Of a DNA stretch of 64,000 nt, positions 45,147 to 57,301 are shown in pieces. Position numbers and translations under genes: made by a program. The notes under the pieces are model-generated. The model was given only the letters and a program-made list of their open reading frames with translations. It made no database searches and was not told where the DNA came from. Source of the stretch: Myotis daubentonii (Eukaryota > Chordata > Mammalia > Chiroptera > Vespertilionidae); assembly GCF_963259705.1 (NCBI RefSeq), contig NC_081842.1, forward strand, positions 88,156,433-88,220,432, in the 5' to 3' direction. Numbering within the stretch: position 1 is the stretch's first letter; every line of letters begins with the position of its first letter.

Positions 45147-45993
45147 ATATCAGTTTCTCACTGGATACCAATAGCATATTCACCACATCATTCACCACAT
45201 CAAACATTATTTGAACTTTTTGTTTTCCACATTCTATTTCTTTACCATTGACTTATTGTATAGTCTCAGAATTTAAAATCATATTCTAAATGTCTATAAT
45301 ACCTTAGGATAATGTTTGTCATCAACCAATGTTGAGATGAAATTATTCCTAGAGAGAATATGTTTGTTCTATTAATTAGTAAAATATTAAAATCTAATTA
45401 GGGTTGTCTGAGAGTCTACACTGGCTTGTATAAATAAAAAGCTTAGTAATTAAAGTACCAAAATGGCATCATTTGAAAAAACACTTTTACATTATGACAG
45501 GAAACTTTACCTACCTCAAAGGATAAAATTGTCACACAATGTCTTAAATTTAGTACATATTCAATCAATATTTAATGGTTAAAGATGTGTTATTTGATAA
45601 TGTACTATGGGAAAACAAAGTAAAGAATCAAAGTTAAATCGATATTATTTATTTTCAGAAGTATTTATATGTATTTCAGGAATATAAATAGAAATTTTAT
45701 TGTCCATGTTAAATGGGTAGGTTATAAGTTCAGGACACACTAGAAAAAAAATATTATAGATAAGTAAACAATTTTGACCTATAATCATTTGAATATTTTT
45801 TTCTGACCCTAATGGAAATTTATAGTTAACAATCAAAGATTATTATAGAATGTATTCTAAAAATAAACTTCCAAACTTAAAATAATAATTTAGAAATAGC
45901 ATTCCTCTTCACTTTATTCTGACAAAAAATGATTACACACATATTCTCATTTCACTTTCAGTTTAGATACATATTTTATTTTAAAACCAGTTC
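45147..45993. other. AT-rich intergenic DNA, nothing recognised
   Basis: No repeat ends or frames were seen. Confidence 0.45.
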
Positions 45994-46227
45994 CTCTAGT
46001 TCAGGGGTGGGCAAACTTTTTGACTCGAGGGCCACAATGGGTTCTTAAACTGGACCGGAGGGCCGGAACAAAAGCATGGATGGAGTGTTTGTGTGAACTA
46101 ATATAAATTCAAAGTAAACATCATTACATAAAAGGGTACGGTCTTTTTTTTTTTTTTTTAGTTTTATTCATTTCAAACGGGCCGGATCCGGCCTGCGGGC
46201 GGTAGTTTGCCCACGGCTGCTCTAGTT
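45994..46227 (+). mobile_element. Short hAT element (CAGGGGTGGGCAAAC ends)
   Basis: The element is at 46002-46219 (218 bp). The left end CAGGGGTGGGCAAACTTTTT pairs with right end ...GTAGTTTGCCCACGGCTG. Perfect 8-bp duplications CTCTAGTT lie at 45994-46001 and 46220-46227. This is a third hAT family, with no coding capacity. Confidence 0.95.
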
Positions 46228-47068
46228 AGTGTTCCTTGGGAGAATTATTAAATAAATAAAATTCAGGAGCAGCAGTTAAATCACCTCATATATATTGAAT
46301 TTGCCCATTTCTAAAGCAGTTCATTTGCAAATTAATATCTGCAATACAGGGCATCTGTCTTTGAAATTTTCCATGAGGCCCTGTTTGCTTTCTGTGCCCA
46401 TGATGCCTCAACACATCTTCTACTCTGGCCAATTCCTAGGGATTTTTGTGATACTTCAGTTTTAACCCTATAGATTATTAAGTACCGTACAAACTTCATA
46501 TAAAAATGCACATGGATCTTCTATTACATGCCCTTAAAGAAAGCTTGGGACAATTATGGTAGAAACCACTGCTTTAGTATCTTCAATCAAAACCATTTGA
46601 ACTAACAGTATGCTGAAAGCTATGACAGGGTATCATTTTTACAAAAAAGTTTTCTAAACAGAGCACTATTGGCAAAGGAATTAGACACATAATTTGTAGT
46701 TCTTAAGAACTACTTAATACATTTAAAAATAAATAAGGAAACAAGGTTTTCCAGAGGATACAGATGTATAAAATTTTTCAATTGTCAGGAAAAGTTGAGT
46801 TGAATACAAAGAGTGGGGATAAAATTAAATTTGCCAACTAGGGAAGCAGTAGCAATTTGAAAGAGAGACATTAAAGATTTTTAGAAGGTAAAAATCATCA
46901 GACCTTTCCTCCTGTTATCTACCAGCCACCAGTGAATTTGTCTAGTAAGGAAGCATTACAAATTTGCAAGACAATATAAGTAAAAAAGTTTTGGTGTTAG
47001 AATCAAAGTTATATTGCTCTTGGAACTGTCAGAAACCCCGTTATTTGACTCCAGGTCCCCCAAATTTA
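46228..47068. other. AT-rich intergenic DNA, nothing recognised
   Basis: No repeat ends or frames were seen. Confidence 0.45.
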
Positions 47069-47393
47069 CCCTAGACCAGTGGTTCTCAACCTTCCTAATG
47101 CCGCGACCCTTTAATACAGCTCCTCATGTTGTGGTGACCCCCAAACATAAAATTATTTTCGCTGCTACTTCATAACTGTAATTTCGTTAGTTATGAATCA
47201 TAATGTAAATATCTGATATGCAGGATGTATTTTCATTGTTACAAATTGAACATAATTAAAGCATAGTGATTAATCACAAAAACAATATGTAATTATATAT
47301 GTGTTTTTCGATGGTCTTAGGCGACCCCTGTGAAAGGGTTGTTCGACCCCCAAAGGGGTCGCGACCCACAGGTTGAGAACCGCTGCCCTAGAC
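47069..47393 (+). mobile_element. SPIN-type hAT element, non-autonomous
   Basis: The element is at 47077-47385 (309 bp). Ends are CAGTGGTTCTCAACCTTCCT and ...AGGTTGAGAACCGCTG, with perfect 8-bp duplications CCCTAGAC at 47069-47076 and 47386-47393. The interior ('aaattgaacataattaaagcatagtgattaatcac' and 'ggtcttaggcgacccctgtgaaagggt') is what I know as SPIN. SPIN is a hAT family reported to have entered several tetrapod lineages, including Myotis bats, by horizontal transfer. Confidence 0.93.
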
Positions 47394-47394
47394 T

Positions 47395-48060
47395 CTTTCT
47401 TATCCCCTACATTTAATAAATTGTCAAGTTCTTCTAAAGATTCTGTTTCTCATATCTCACATCCTCAAAGAATTCTCTCTGCCTATGTACTACCTACATT
47501 GTCAGTATTTCTCACTGCCCCTCTTCCCTTTAATTACCTCACCACCTTCCTTCTCTAGATTTATAACTTCAATATTTTTTTAAAATTTTAAATAAGATCA
47601 TGTCGCTTTGATGTTTGAGATTCCTCAGACGTCCATGTCCTATAGGAAAAAGTCTACTGGTCCCCTACAAAGTCTACACACTTGATTAAATCAATCTCAT
47701 TCTTCATTGCCCTTCCATATACCTTCTAAACACAGAGATTACAATGGGTACCTAAAAACATCATGCTTTTGCGTTTTTTGAGGGGGAAAAGAAAAATTTT
47801 TTTGGTCTTTTTCTTCCGATTGCCTAAGACATCTTTACTAATAAATATGCAGCTCATTTATCACCTCCTCTGTGAAGCCTTCTGACCCTACCTCATGTAA
47901 AAGATCTTGCTCTTTCCTCTATCAGAGAACATATCACTTTGTAATGACCTATTATAAGTGCTCCCACAAAAAGACCTTGAGTGCCTTAAGAACAGGAATG
48001 TTCTACCCAGTTTTGTATATGAATACCCAATGTCTGCAGTAGTCATTTGTTAAATACGGG
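47395..48060 (+). mobile_element. L2 LINE 3' region
   Basis: 'aagtctactggtcccctacaaagtctacac', 'tttatcacctcctctgtgaagccttctgaccc', 'cttgagtgccttaagaacagg' and a 'catttgttaaata' end appear in the L2 order. The SPIN element sits at its left boundary. No frame survives. Confidence 0.75.
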
Positions 48061-51000
48061 TTCTAGACCTGGAGGAGTGGAATAAACATTGTCTTAGGTT
48101 CAGTTGCCTTGAAGCAAAACCTAGAATTAGATTTCCATACAAGGGATTCATTGGGGAGTCTCCTGAGTGCACTCAGGAGAAACCAGTACGGCAGTGAGGA
48201 ATAGGACATGGCCAGGAAAGAAGCTAAGCAAAGGTGCACTTTAAGTTGAGTCCTCATCTAAGCCTGACCCCATGGGGCTCTCAGGAGCATAACTAGCCTA
48301 CCAGAGTTGTGTCCCTTTGAGTCAAGGGGCCAGGCCTTTTGGACCTCTGTGTTAGTCGTCTGCTGGACTCTGCCAAGGGTCGAGGACAATGATGGTGGAA
48401 AGCATGGACTCCCACTCCATCTCAAATCAACTTCATCTGCAGCTGATCTCAGGCAAAGAAAGGAAATTCCCTGTACAAGGAAATGACTGTGAGCCTCAAG
48501 TAGCCATCAGTCACTGCAGCTGAACCATGGGTACTTGCTTGCAGCTGGGAGGAATCAGGGTAAAACACCGCCAGTTTCTACTACAAACTTTACCGCAATC
48601 ATACACAGCATCAGCACAATCTCCTTTCAAAAATAAGTTATCTAAAGATATTTTTCTATTTCATATCTGATTGCTCTTCTCTTGCAGTAATTCATAGCTC
48701 CACACTCTCAGGAATTGGCTTCTTAACCTGTCATATTTGGATGCCTTCCATTGCCTGAAATATACATAACTATTCACTCTGCAAAGCCACACCGAGGACT
48801 GGTGAGATGTTAGGAGGGTTATGCAGGAGTGTGGTGTGCGAGTTCTTCCAAAGGACACTACCAAGCAGACCAAACAGGAGAAACTTGGGTTTCAACATCC
48901 AGTAAAAACAACACATTAATATAATTCAACCGGACACCACATCTCCAGCAAATATGTACTAAGAATATCTTTTTAGAATATTTATTCCTTACATTTATCA
49001 TAAATTACTTTCTTTTTTATTACTTTCTTTTTTATTTTGTGTTATATCTGATATTTGGTCCTCATTAACTTCACCACACATTACAGTAAACACATGGGAG
49101 GTCACAAAACATGCTGAAGGCCGTATAAGGCTACTAAGTCTGTGTGAGGCTATATAGTCTTCCGCGGACACTTGGTGGTATATCATCATATGCTCGGCAT
49201 TCATCTTAGAATGGAAGCATTTTAAATGTTTGCAGCCCATGAAAACATTATTGTGAATAAACATTTATTAATATTCATGCAACATTTATACACACCATGC
49301 CCACACTTAGACAAACAAAACAAATAGAAATGATCTTTCTACCATGTTTTAATATCTTTTCAGAATTACTGCATTTTAGTAAACAGCTATTCCAAATATT
49401 TTCTAAAAGGAGGTTTCAGAAAACAATGAAGATAAAATATTTAAGTCTCCAAAGGAATTTTTCTCCTAGATTACAAATAAACAGAGAAATTGAAACAGAA
49501 AATTCCTGCTAATATACAGTTGTAATCACTAGCAAATGCAAAGTTGTGTGTAGCAATAAGAAGCTGCTGATCTTTGAAAATTTGATTTTGCACATATCCT
49601 GTTTATTGTACTAGATCTGATCACACATTCCTGTTAATATCCACATATGTTAATGAGAGAGAATACTGCTTGCTTAAAGCTAATTGGGAGAAATGTTTGC
49701 AAAGTCCAATAGCATCATGTGGCACATCAACAATTGGTACAAAAGGTGCACAGCAAATGTCAATGGTGGTCACGTGTAACTGAGAGCAGAGAAGAGTGTA
49801 TATTAATTCATGAAAATTTGGCCCCACTCCAAGTATTTTTACAATCCCTAGACTATGTTTAAGAACTTCTCAAATTGAATCACACGTTGGAAATGGAATA
49901 AACAACTAAGTGCATCCAATTCAGGTATGAAACTAAAGATAAGAAAATTCAGGCAGCCCACTGCAGTGTGGTTTGAGCAGATAAAAATGGAAAATGTCCA
50001 AACCCTCTGACTGTAGAAAAGTCTGAACATTTGCATTTTGCTTCAATTTATTCTTCAGGCACTATATTAACACTCAGGGGATTACTATTATAATTTTCAT
50101 TAACAGTGAATGCTCTAGATTCCAGTTTAACATATAGTGTATTATTGAAACCTTGATTTCTAATTTTTAATGGTTGACAAAGCAAGTGATTATATCTTTC
50201 TCTATATAATTTTTAAATGACCTTCTATTAAGCCAGTTATATAGAAAAGAAGTAATGAGAACCCAAATCAGGCTGTTTATACCCAGAAGAAATGAGGAGA
50301 CAGATGAAGTACAGCAATAAAATTAGCTGGATAATTCAGACAAATAAATTTTGATATATTGATATTGAGACAAGTTGTGGAGTGGATAGAGCTTAGAAAA
50401 GGTTTATTTAGATAAATTGAATTTCAGATAAGTGGAGATTTTGTTTTAATGATTTTATGAAAACATTTTTAAAATATATTATACTATTTCTTATTGTGTT
50501 TAAAGAAACCAAGCATACTGATCTTTTTTTAATGAGTTAGGATTATTTTGTAGATGCAAGATATTTTCCTGTATTTGAAATTTTTAAAAAATTTATCCCT
50601 AGACTGATCAAATACATTTGAGTGTTGCAAAGAAGCATGCTCTGAATTTTTTAAGTGAGTATGATTTTTCTCTTTCGCTACATGTCTCTGCAATTCAATA
50701 TTTTTTATGGACAGTGTTTCTTCCTTCTTTCACACATGGCAGCTTTTTCATCCTTGATATTTTGCACAGAAGCTAACATTGCTTCTAGTTTCAGCTGCCA
50801 TTTCTCTTATCTGTTTCTCCTCTTCTTCTACGCATATCATTTTTTTCTTATTTTCCTCTGCATTTCTCACAGGTTTGCATATATCTTCACTTTCATCTGA
50901 TAAAAGCTGATTTTGAAGCAGCTCCATATATGTAAAGGCTGATCCTTTTCTCTCCTGTAATTTTTTTGCGGTAACTTTTTAAGCAAGTTTTGTTAATGTT

Positions 51001-51629
51001 TATGCTCAGTAGCCTTATTTTCATATTATTTCTTTATCATTATTATTGTTTAAGACAATTGAGAATGCTTAACACCTGAGGGACTTTGTCTACATTGACT
51101 AATTTCTTACTTTTATAATAATGTAAATGTGTGCTTTCCTCCAAGGGCCTTAAAGCATTTCCCAAAATTTCCCCTAAATAATTGTTTCCTTTTTTTTATA
51201 TAAATGTTTCCATGATATTGATGTTTCACATCAAAATGTAAAAATACTTATGGAAAATTCCTTTCCCTTAATTACATTGCTTGTATCAAAAGAAAGTTAT
51301 TTCTAAAAGACTTTTCTTTGGCATGAGTTACTCGGAAACCTTATTTAAGTTAAGACTTTATTACACACCAGTCACATCCTGCGGACTAACCTACATGTCA
51401 TTTAAAAGTAAGGAAATGATCCAGAGCCACATTAGAGATTTTAAAAAATGCCAAAATAAGATCATTTCCTTAGAGTTAGTGTTTTCTTTAAAGAAGTCAT
51501 ATTGCATTATTTATATTGGCTGATTAATTTATTAGTTGAGCTTTCAGAATATTAAGACAGTCATTAGCCATTAAGAGAAAATACAGCACTACATTCATCT
51601 TATTGAGACTAAAATAGCATTCATTTTTA
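48061..51629. other. Long intergenic stretch, nothing recognised
   Basis: About 3.5 kb with no young transposon. Short duplicated text 'tactttcttttttat' occurs near 49005-49035. Frames are short and overlap on both strands. This is the longest repeat-poor segment seen and would be the best place to seek conserved non-coding sequence by alignment. Confidence 0.4.
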
Positions 51630-52009
51630 GGAACTGTTAAAAGATAAACTGAGGCACATTAATGATTTTAAGAGTTTATTTGGGCATAAATCTATTTCAA
51701 TTAGGCAGCACCAAATTGGAAGTGGTTAGGAGCCCTTGGCCAACAAGAACCATGGGAAAGACTTAAACAGAGGAAGTGTGGAAGCAAAAAAAGGAAATTA
51801 TTGGATTGTCTATAGTTTAAAGCCTCGTTGACTATGACTGGTTGTCCTTAGCATTTGGGGTTTTGTCATCCTGAGGCATTTTACGGGCTTAGATTTTGTG
51901 TTGTTTTGCTTACATAGGCCCCATGGCATTAGAGCCACCTCAGTCTAATGGCCTCCTAGTTTAATTACTTTAACAACACATAGGTATGTTGATGGGTTTC
52001 ATGTCACCA
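51630..52009. mobile_element. Possible old LTR-like repeat, family unassigned
   Basis: 'taagagtttatttgggcataaatc' and 'agcaccaaattggaag' suggest a reverse-oriented old LTR polyadenylation region, which may continue after the Helitron at 52441-52510. Evidence is weak. Confidence 0.3.
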
Positions 52010-52440
52010 TCCTATATAATAAAAGCCTAACATGCTAAGGGTCCGGTCATCCCTTCATCGGGTCATTCATTCAACCAATCAAAGCGTAATATGTTAATGA
52101 TATACTAAAGTCCCTCAACAGTTCATTATAACATCCACTGACCACCAGGGGGCAGACGCTCCAACGGGTAGGTTAGCTTGCTGCTGGGGTCAAGCTGATC
52201 AGGACTGAGCAAGACGGACCAGACACACCCTGGAGCCCTCCCACAGTCCTTCCCTGGCTGACCAACCTCTCATGTTCCTCCCCAGCCCCAATTGTGCACC
52301 TGTGGGGTCCCTCGGCCTGGCCTGCACCCTCCTGCAATCTGGCACCCCTCAGGAAATGTTAGAGAGCCAGTTTTGGCCCTATCCCGCAGGCCAGGCCGAG
52401 GGACCCCACTGGTGCACAAATTTGTGCACCAGACCTCTAG
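52010..52440 (+). mobile_element. HeliBat-type Helitron, forward
   Basis: Start TCCTATATAATAAAAGCC, then TAACATGC and GGGTCCGGTCATCC. End hairpin GTGCACAAATTTGTGCAC, then CAGACCTCTAG. Flanks are A (52009) and T (52441). Same subfamily as 26593-27049. It contains an inner inverted pairing of the 'cctcggcctggcctgc' and 'gcaggccaggccgagg' segments near 52310 and 52386. Confidence 0.95.
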
Positions 52441-52745
52441 TTAACTAATATAAAGGGCCCTTCAAAGCTGGTCTCTGCTTATGTGTCTGGGCTGACCTCT
52501 AGCTCTACACCCCAGCCTCACTGAATCCTTCCAGTTGTATCACTTTGACATACTTATTATTGTTTGATTTCTCTCTACAATCTTTGTCCTCTCCTTATTA
52601 TCAATCTCTCCCCTCCCACTCTCTTTGGCTAACTTTGGTTCACTTTAGCAGTTATTTGTCTAAGAAATCTTCTAGGTGTCCCTCCCTAAGTCCAGGCCAG
52701 AGTACACAGCATAACCAGCTTAAGAACTACAATATAATCATGACC

Positions 52746-52965
52746 TTCTAGGCCAGGGGTCCTCAAACTTTTTAAACAGGGGGCCAGCTCACTGTCCCTC
52801 AGACCGTTGGAAGGCCGGACTATAGTTTAAAAAAAAACTATGAACAAATTCCTATGCACACGGCACATATCTTATTTTGAAGTTAAAAAACAAAACGGGA
52901 ACAAATACAATATTTGTATATGAATGTGGCCCGCGGGCCGTAGTTTGAGGACCCCTGATCTGGGC
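52746..52965 (-). mobile_element. Short hAT element, CAGGGGTCC family
   Basis: The element is at 52754-52957 (204 bp), with CAGGGGTCCTCAAACTTTTT at the left and ...AGTTTGAGGACCCCTG at the right. The likely 8-bp duplication is TTCTAGGC / ATCTGGGC (two mismatches). It is an internally deleted relative of 37544-38031 in the opposite orientation. Confidence 0.9.
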
Positions 52966-53936
52966 AGTGTCTTCATTTTACAGCCGGTACAACAAGTCAA
53001 AATTGAAACCCTTCCTGGAATGCACTCTATTAACAATTTGCTTAGGATTAGATTTGGTTTCCTTAAAGAAAAAGCCAGGCTAATATTTACATAAACTTTT
53101 ACCTATTTTATTATAAAACTTAAGTTCTAAGAAAGTAAAAAATATAATTTTGAGCACAGGGTAGAAGCTAACATTTATCAGTAAGGATCTTAGAGGAATA
53201 GGTATCAAAAAAAAGAGGGTAGGGGATGTTAGATGAAGAGGGATAAGAGAGATGCATGGGAAATATTACTACCGAGGTGGCTTTTACCACATTCTGTTTA
53301 AATGTAGAGGGAATACATTTCATTTTCAACTGAATCATTTATATGTTAATAAGGTATCTAGAGCAGTGATGTGGCTACCAATGGAATTAATCACATGTTT
53401 TCTATTTAATCCAAAGACACTATGGGATATGCAAATATTCAAATGTGATATTAATTGAAGCAAAATAATATGAACTTGCAAAAGTGGTCAACCAGAAATT
53501 AATGTTTATATATCCTAAAAGTCCATTGTTTGGAAATAATATAGCAATGAGGGGAAAGGCAGAGACTTGATTCTACCACAGAGTTAAGGATAAAAATCTG
53601 AGAGTCTCTGAAGAAAGACCCTGAAGAATATAACTGAGTCAAAAATAAATCAGAAAGTTAGAGAATATAAAATAAGAGTGAATATGGACTATAGTTTCCT
53701 AGTAATGATGTATGGAATATCTATGTGAAGCTGACATGTAAAATGAAGTACATAGAAATAAAAAACATGAATAAAGAATGATAAAGAATGGAAATCTTCA
53801 GGGAAGAGGAGTCACACATGTCTATATGAACAGCAATCTGAAAAAACGAAGGACAAATAATACATATATGTTTTTTCAGAAATATCCCCAGACAAGTTTA
53901 ACTTCAGATTAGAATTAGTATATATATATATATATA
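52966..53936. other. AT-rich intergenic DNA, nothing recognised
   Basis: It ends in a short TA run at about 53918-53936. No frames are supported. Confidence 0.45.
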
Positions 53937-54438
53937 TTAGAGACCCAGCGCACGATTAAATCATGCGGGTTCTCTAGGCCTCGCTGCGATCAGGGCCATG
54001 TCCACTGCCCAGTGTCACTCCTCCACCTCCGGGACCCCTGCCCTGTGAACCTCCAGGCTAACAGCTCTGCCCCGCGAGTCTCCTCGGCCTCCGCTGCCCA
54101 TGCCCCGCAACGCTCTTCTGCCTCAGCAGCCCATGAAGCTCCACACTCACAGCCCCCGCCCGCCTCTGCTGCCCCGCGACCTCCACACTAACAGCTCCTG
54201 CCCGCGAGGCTCCTTGGCCTCAGCCAAACCTGCTCCCTGATGCTCCTCCGCCTCACCACCCCGCGAATCTCCAGGCTCAGAGCCCCGCCCCGCGAGGTTC
54301 CTCAGCCTCCGCAGCCCCACCCCGCCACACTGTGAGAGCTGGACCCGCAGCTCCCACTCCCTCAGCTCCCTAGCCTGGCGTTGGGTCCAGCCTTTGGTTG
54401 TTGTGGATGTTAGGGACCCTGGCTCTTTATATATAGAT
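53937..54438 (-). mobile_element. Probable diverged GC-rich Helitron
   Basis: The left end TTAGAGACCCAGCGCACG followed by ATTAAATCATGCG resembles the reverse complement of the HeliBat 3' end and its hairpin. The right end TTTATATATAGAT resembles the reversed 5' TCCTATATAAT. The 440-bp interior is strongly GC-rich with repeated 'ctccgcctc' and 'gccccgc' text and many CpGs. TA-rich sequence surrounds both ends. Confidence 0.6.
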
Positions 54439-54465
54439 ATATATGTCTATGCTTGTGTGGCTAGA

Positions 54466-54469
54466 TAAT

Positions 54470-54516
<47 letters not shown>

Positions 54517-54526
54517 GATAGATAGA
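54466..54526. repeat. (GATA)n microsatellite
   Basis: A nearly pure GATA run with one GATGATA break. Confidence 0.96.
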
Positions 54527-54634
54527 AAAGATAAATAAAAAATTTCTGGTACCATTGCACCGAAAATACTAAGCTACCTAGGAATAAACTTAACTAAAGA
54601 GGTAAAAGACCTCTACTCAGAAAACTACAGGACG

Positions 54635-55799
54635 TTGAAAAAAGACATAGAGGAAGACATAAACAGATGGAAGCACATACCGTGTTCATGGATTGGTAGA
54701 ATCAACATCATTAAAATGTCCATACTACCCAAAGCAATCTATAAATTCAACGCACTTCCCATTAAAGTACCAACAGCATACTTCAGAGATCTAGAACGAA
54801 CTTTCCAAAAATTCATCTGGAATAAAAAAAGACCCCGAATAGCTGCAGCAATCCTGAAAAATAACAAAGTAGGTGGGATCTCAATACCAGATATCAAGTT
54901 GTATTACAAAGCCACTGTTCTCAAAACTGCCTGGTACTGGCACAAGAATAGGCATATAGATCAATGGAATAGAATAGAGAGCCCAGAAATCGGCCCGAAC
55001 CAATATGCTCAATTAATATTTGACAAAGGAAACCCAATCAAAAAATGGGCAACGGACCTAAATAGATACTTTTGAAAGAGGACATACAGAAGGCTGAAGG
55101 ACATATGGAAGCATGCTTAAAGGCACTAATCATCTGAGAGATGCAAATCAAAACGACAATGAGATACCATCTCACACCTGTCAGAATGGCTATCATGAAC
55201 AAATCAACAAATGACAAATGCTGGTGAGGATGCTGAGAAAAAGCAACCCAATGCACTGCTGCTGGGAATGCAGACTGGTGCAGCCACTATGGAGAACAGT
55301 ATGGAGTTTCCTCAAAACACTAAAAATGGAGCTCCCATTTGACCCAGTGATCCCACTTCTAGGAATATATCCCAAGAAACTAGAAACACCAATCAGAAAG
55401 GATATATGCATCCCTATGTTCATAGTAGCACAATGTACAATAGCTAAGATTTGGAAACAATCTAAGTGCCCATCAGCAGATGAGTGGATTAAAAAACTAT
55501 GGTACATCTACACGATGGAATACTATGCTGCTATAAAAAAGAAGGAACTCCTACCATTTGCAACAGCATGGATGGACCTGGAGAGCATTATGCTAAGCGA
55601 ACTAAGCCAGTCAGGGAAAGATAATATCACATTATCTCACTCATTTGTGGAATATAATGAACAACATAACCTGATGAACAAAAACAGATCCAGAGACAGA
55701 GAAGCATCCATCAGACCATCAAACCTCAGAGGGAAGGTAGGGAAGGGGGCGGGGGTAAGGGGGAGAGATCAACCGAAGGACTTGTATGCATGCATATAA
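54635..55799 (+). pseudogene. L1 ORF2 C-terminal fragments
   Basis: Two frames remain. The first, at 54635-55075 (146 codons), contains [18 protein letters not shown] text ([15 protein letters not shown]) and [20 protein letters not shown]. The second, at 55218-55799 (193 codons), contains [14 protein letters not shown] and [18 protein letters not shown]. The Cys-His segment is damaged: the second frame begins [18 protein letters not shown] where [10 protein letters not shown] is expected. Confidence 0.88.
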
Positions 55800-55898
55800 G
55801 CATAACGAATGGACACAGACACCAAGGGGTGGGGTGAGGGCATGAGCGGGGATGGGGGGCGTAATGGGGGGATAAGGACACATATGTAATACCTTGAC

Positions 55899-56095
55899 CA
55901 GGGGTCCGAAAACTATAGCCAGTGGGCCACATGCTGCCCGCCGCAAACATTTATCCGGCCCGCAGGGTGTTTTTGCCGTCGCTGTGTGCATAGGAATTTG
56001 TTCATAGTTTGTTTTTTAAAAAACTATAGTCCGGCCCTCCAACGGTTTGAGGGACAGTGAACTGGCCCCCTGTTTAAAAAGTTTGAGGACGCCTG
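55899..56095 (+). mobile_element. Short hAT element, CAGGGGTCC family
   Basis: 197 bp, from CAGGGGTCCGAAAACTATAG to ...AAAGTTTGAGGACGCCTG. Its ends match those of 37544-38031 but most of the interior is deleted. Flanking octamers ACCTTGAC and CATCAATA do not match, so no target duplication is visible. Confidence 0.88.
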
Positions 56096-56206
56096 CATCA
56101 ATAAATAAAAAAAATAATAGCTAATCTGTAAAAAAAAGAAATATAATGTGAATCACATATGTACTTTTAAAATGTCTAGTAGCTTCATTAAAATGTTTTA
56201 AAAAAG

Positions 56207-57301
56207 ATGAAAAAAAAAATATTTGACAAAGGAGGCAAGAACATACAATGGAGCCAAGATAGTCTCTTCAATAAATGGTGTTGGGAAAATTGGACAGATA
56301 TATGCAAGAAAATGAAACTAGACCACCAACTTACACCATACACAAAAATAAACTCAAAATGGATAAAGGACTTAAATGTACGACGGGAAACCATAAAAAT
56401 TCTAGAAGAATCCAAAGGCAAGAAAATCTCAGACATATGCCGAAGCAATTTCTTCACTGATACAGCTCCTAGGGCACTTGAAACTAAAGAAAAAATGAAC
56501 AAATGGGACTACATCAAAATAAAAAGCTTCTGCACAGCAAAAGAAACCATCAACAAAACAGCGAGAAAACCCACTGTGTGGGAAAACATATTTGCCAATG
56601 ACATATCTGATAAGGGCCTAATCTCCAAAATTTATAGGGAACTCATACAACTTAACAAAAGGAAGATAAACAATCCAATCAAAAAATGGGCAAAGGACCT
56701 AAATAGACACCTTTCAAAAGAGGACATTCAGAAAGCCAAGAGACATATGAAAACATGCTCAAAGTCACTAATCATCCGAGAGATGCAAATCAAAACAGCA
56801 ATGAGGTACCATCTCACACCTGTCAGACTGGCTATCATCAACAAATCAACAAACGACAAGTGCTGGAGAGGTTGTGGAGAAAAAGGAACACTTGTGCACT
56901 GCTGGTGGGAATGCAGACTGGTGCAGCCACTATGGAAGACAGTATGGAATTTCCTTAAAAAACTGAAAATGGAACTCCCATTTGACCCTGTGATCCCACT
57001 TCTAGGAATATATCCCAAGAAACCAGAAACACCAATCAGAAAGGATATATGCACCCCTATGTTCATAGCAGCACAATTCACCATAGCTAAGATCTGGAAA
57101 CAGCCTAAGTGCCCATCAGTAGATGAATGGATTAGAAAACTGTGGTACATCTACACGATGGAATACTATGCTGCTGTAAAAAGGAAGGAACTCTTACCAT
57201 TTGCAACGTCATGGATGGAACTGGAGAGCATTATGCTAAGTGAAATAAGCCAGTCAATAAAGGAAAAATACCACATGATCTCACTCATTCATGGACAATA
57301 G
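56207..57301 (+). pseudogene. L1 ORF2 C-terminal third, open for 364 codons
   Basis: A continuous frame covers the part of ORF2p after the reverse transcriptase. [20 protein letters not shown] lies near residue 20, [20 protein letters not shown] near 55, and the Cys-His box [18 protein letters not shown] near 220-237. [20 protein letters not shown] and [18 protein letters not shown] follow. The true start is absent because the copy is 5'-truncated; the first residues come from flanking A-rich DNA. There is no endonuclease or polymerase, so it has no expected activity despite its length. Confidence 0.93.

Larger units (their letters stand above)
54549..56110 (+). mobile_element. L1 3' part with internal deletion and a hAT in its tail
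   Basis: 5'-truncated forward L1 from the post-reverse-transcriptase part of ORF2 to the 3' end, with the poly-A side at about 56100. Compared with the copy at 56216, about 450 bp is missing near 55030: the text jumps from 'atatttgacaaagga' to 'aacccaatcaaaaaatgggc'. A short hAT interrupts the tail at 55899-56095. Confidence 0.9.
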
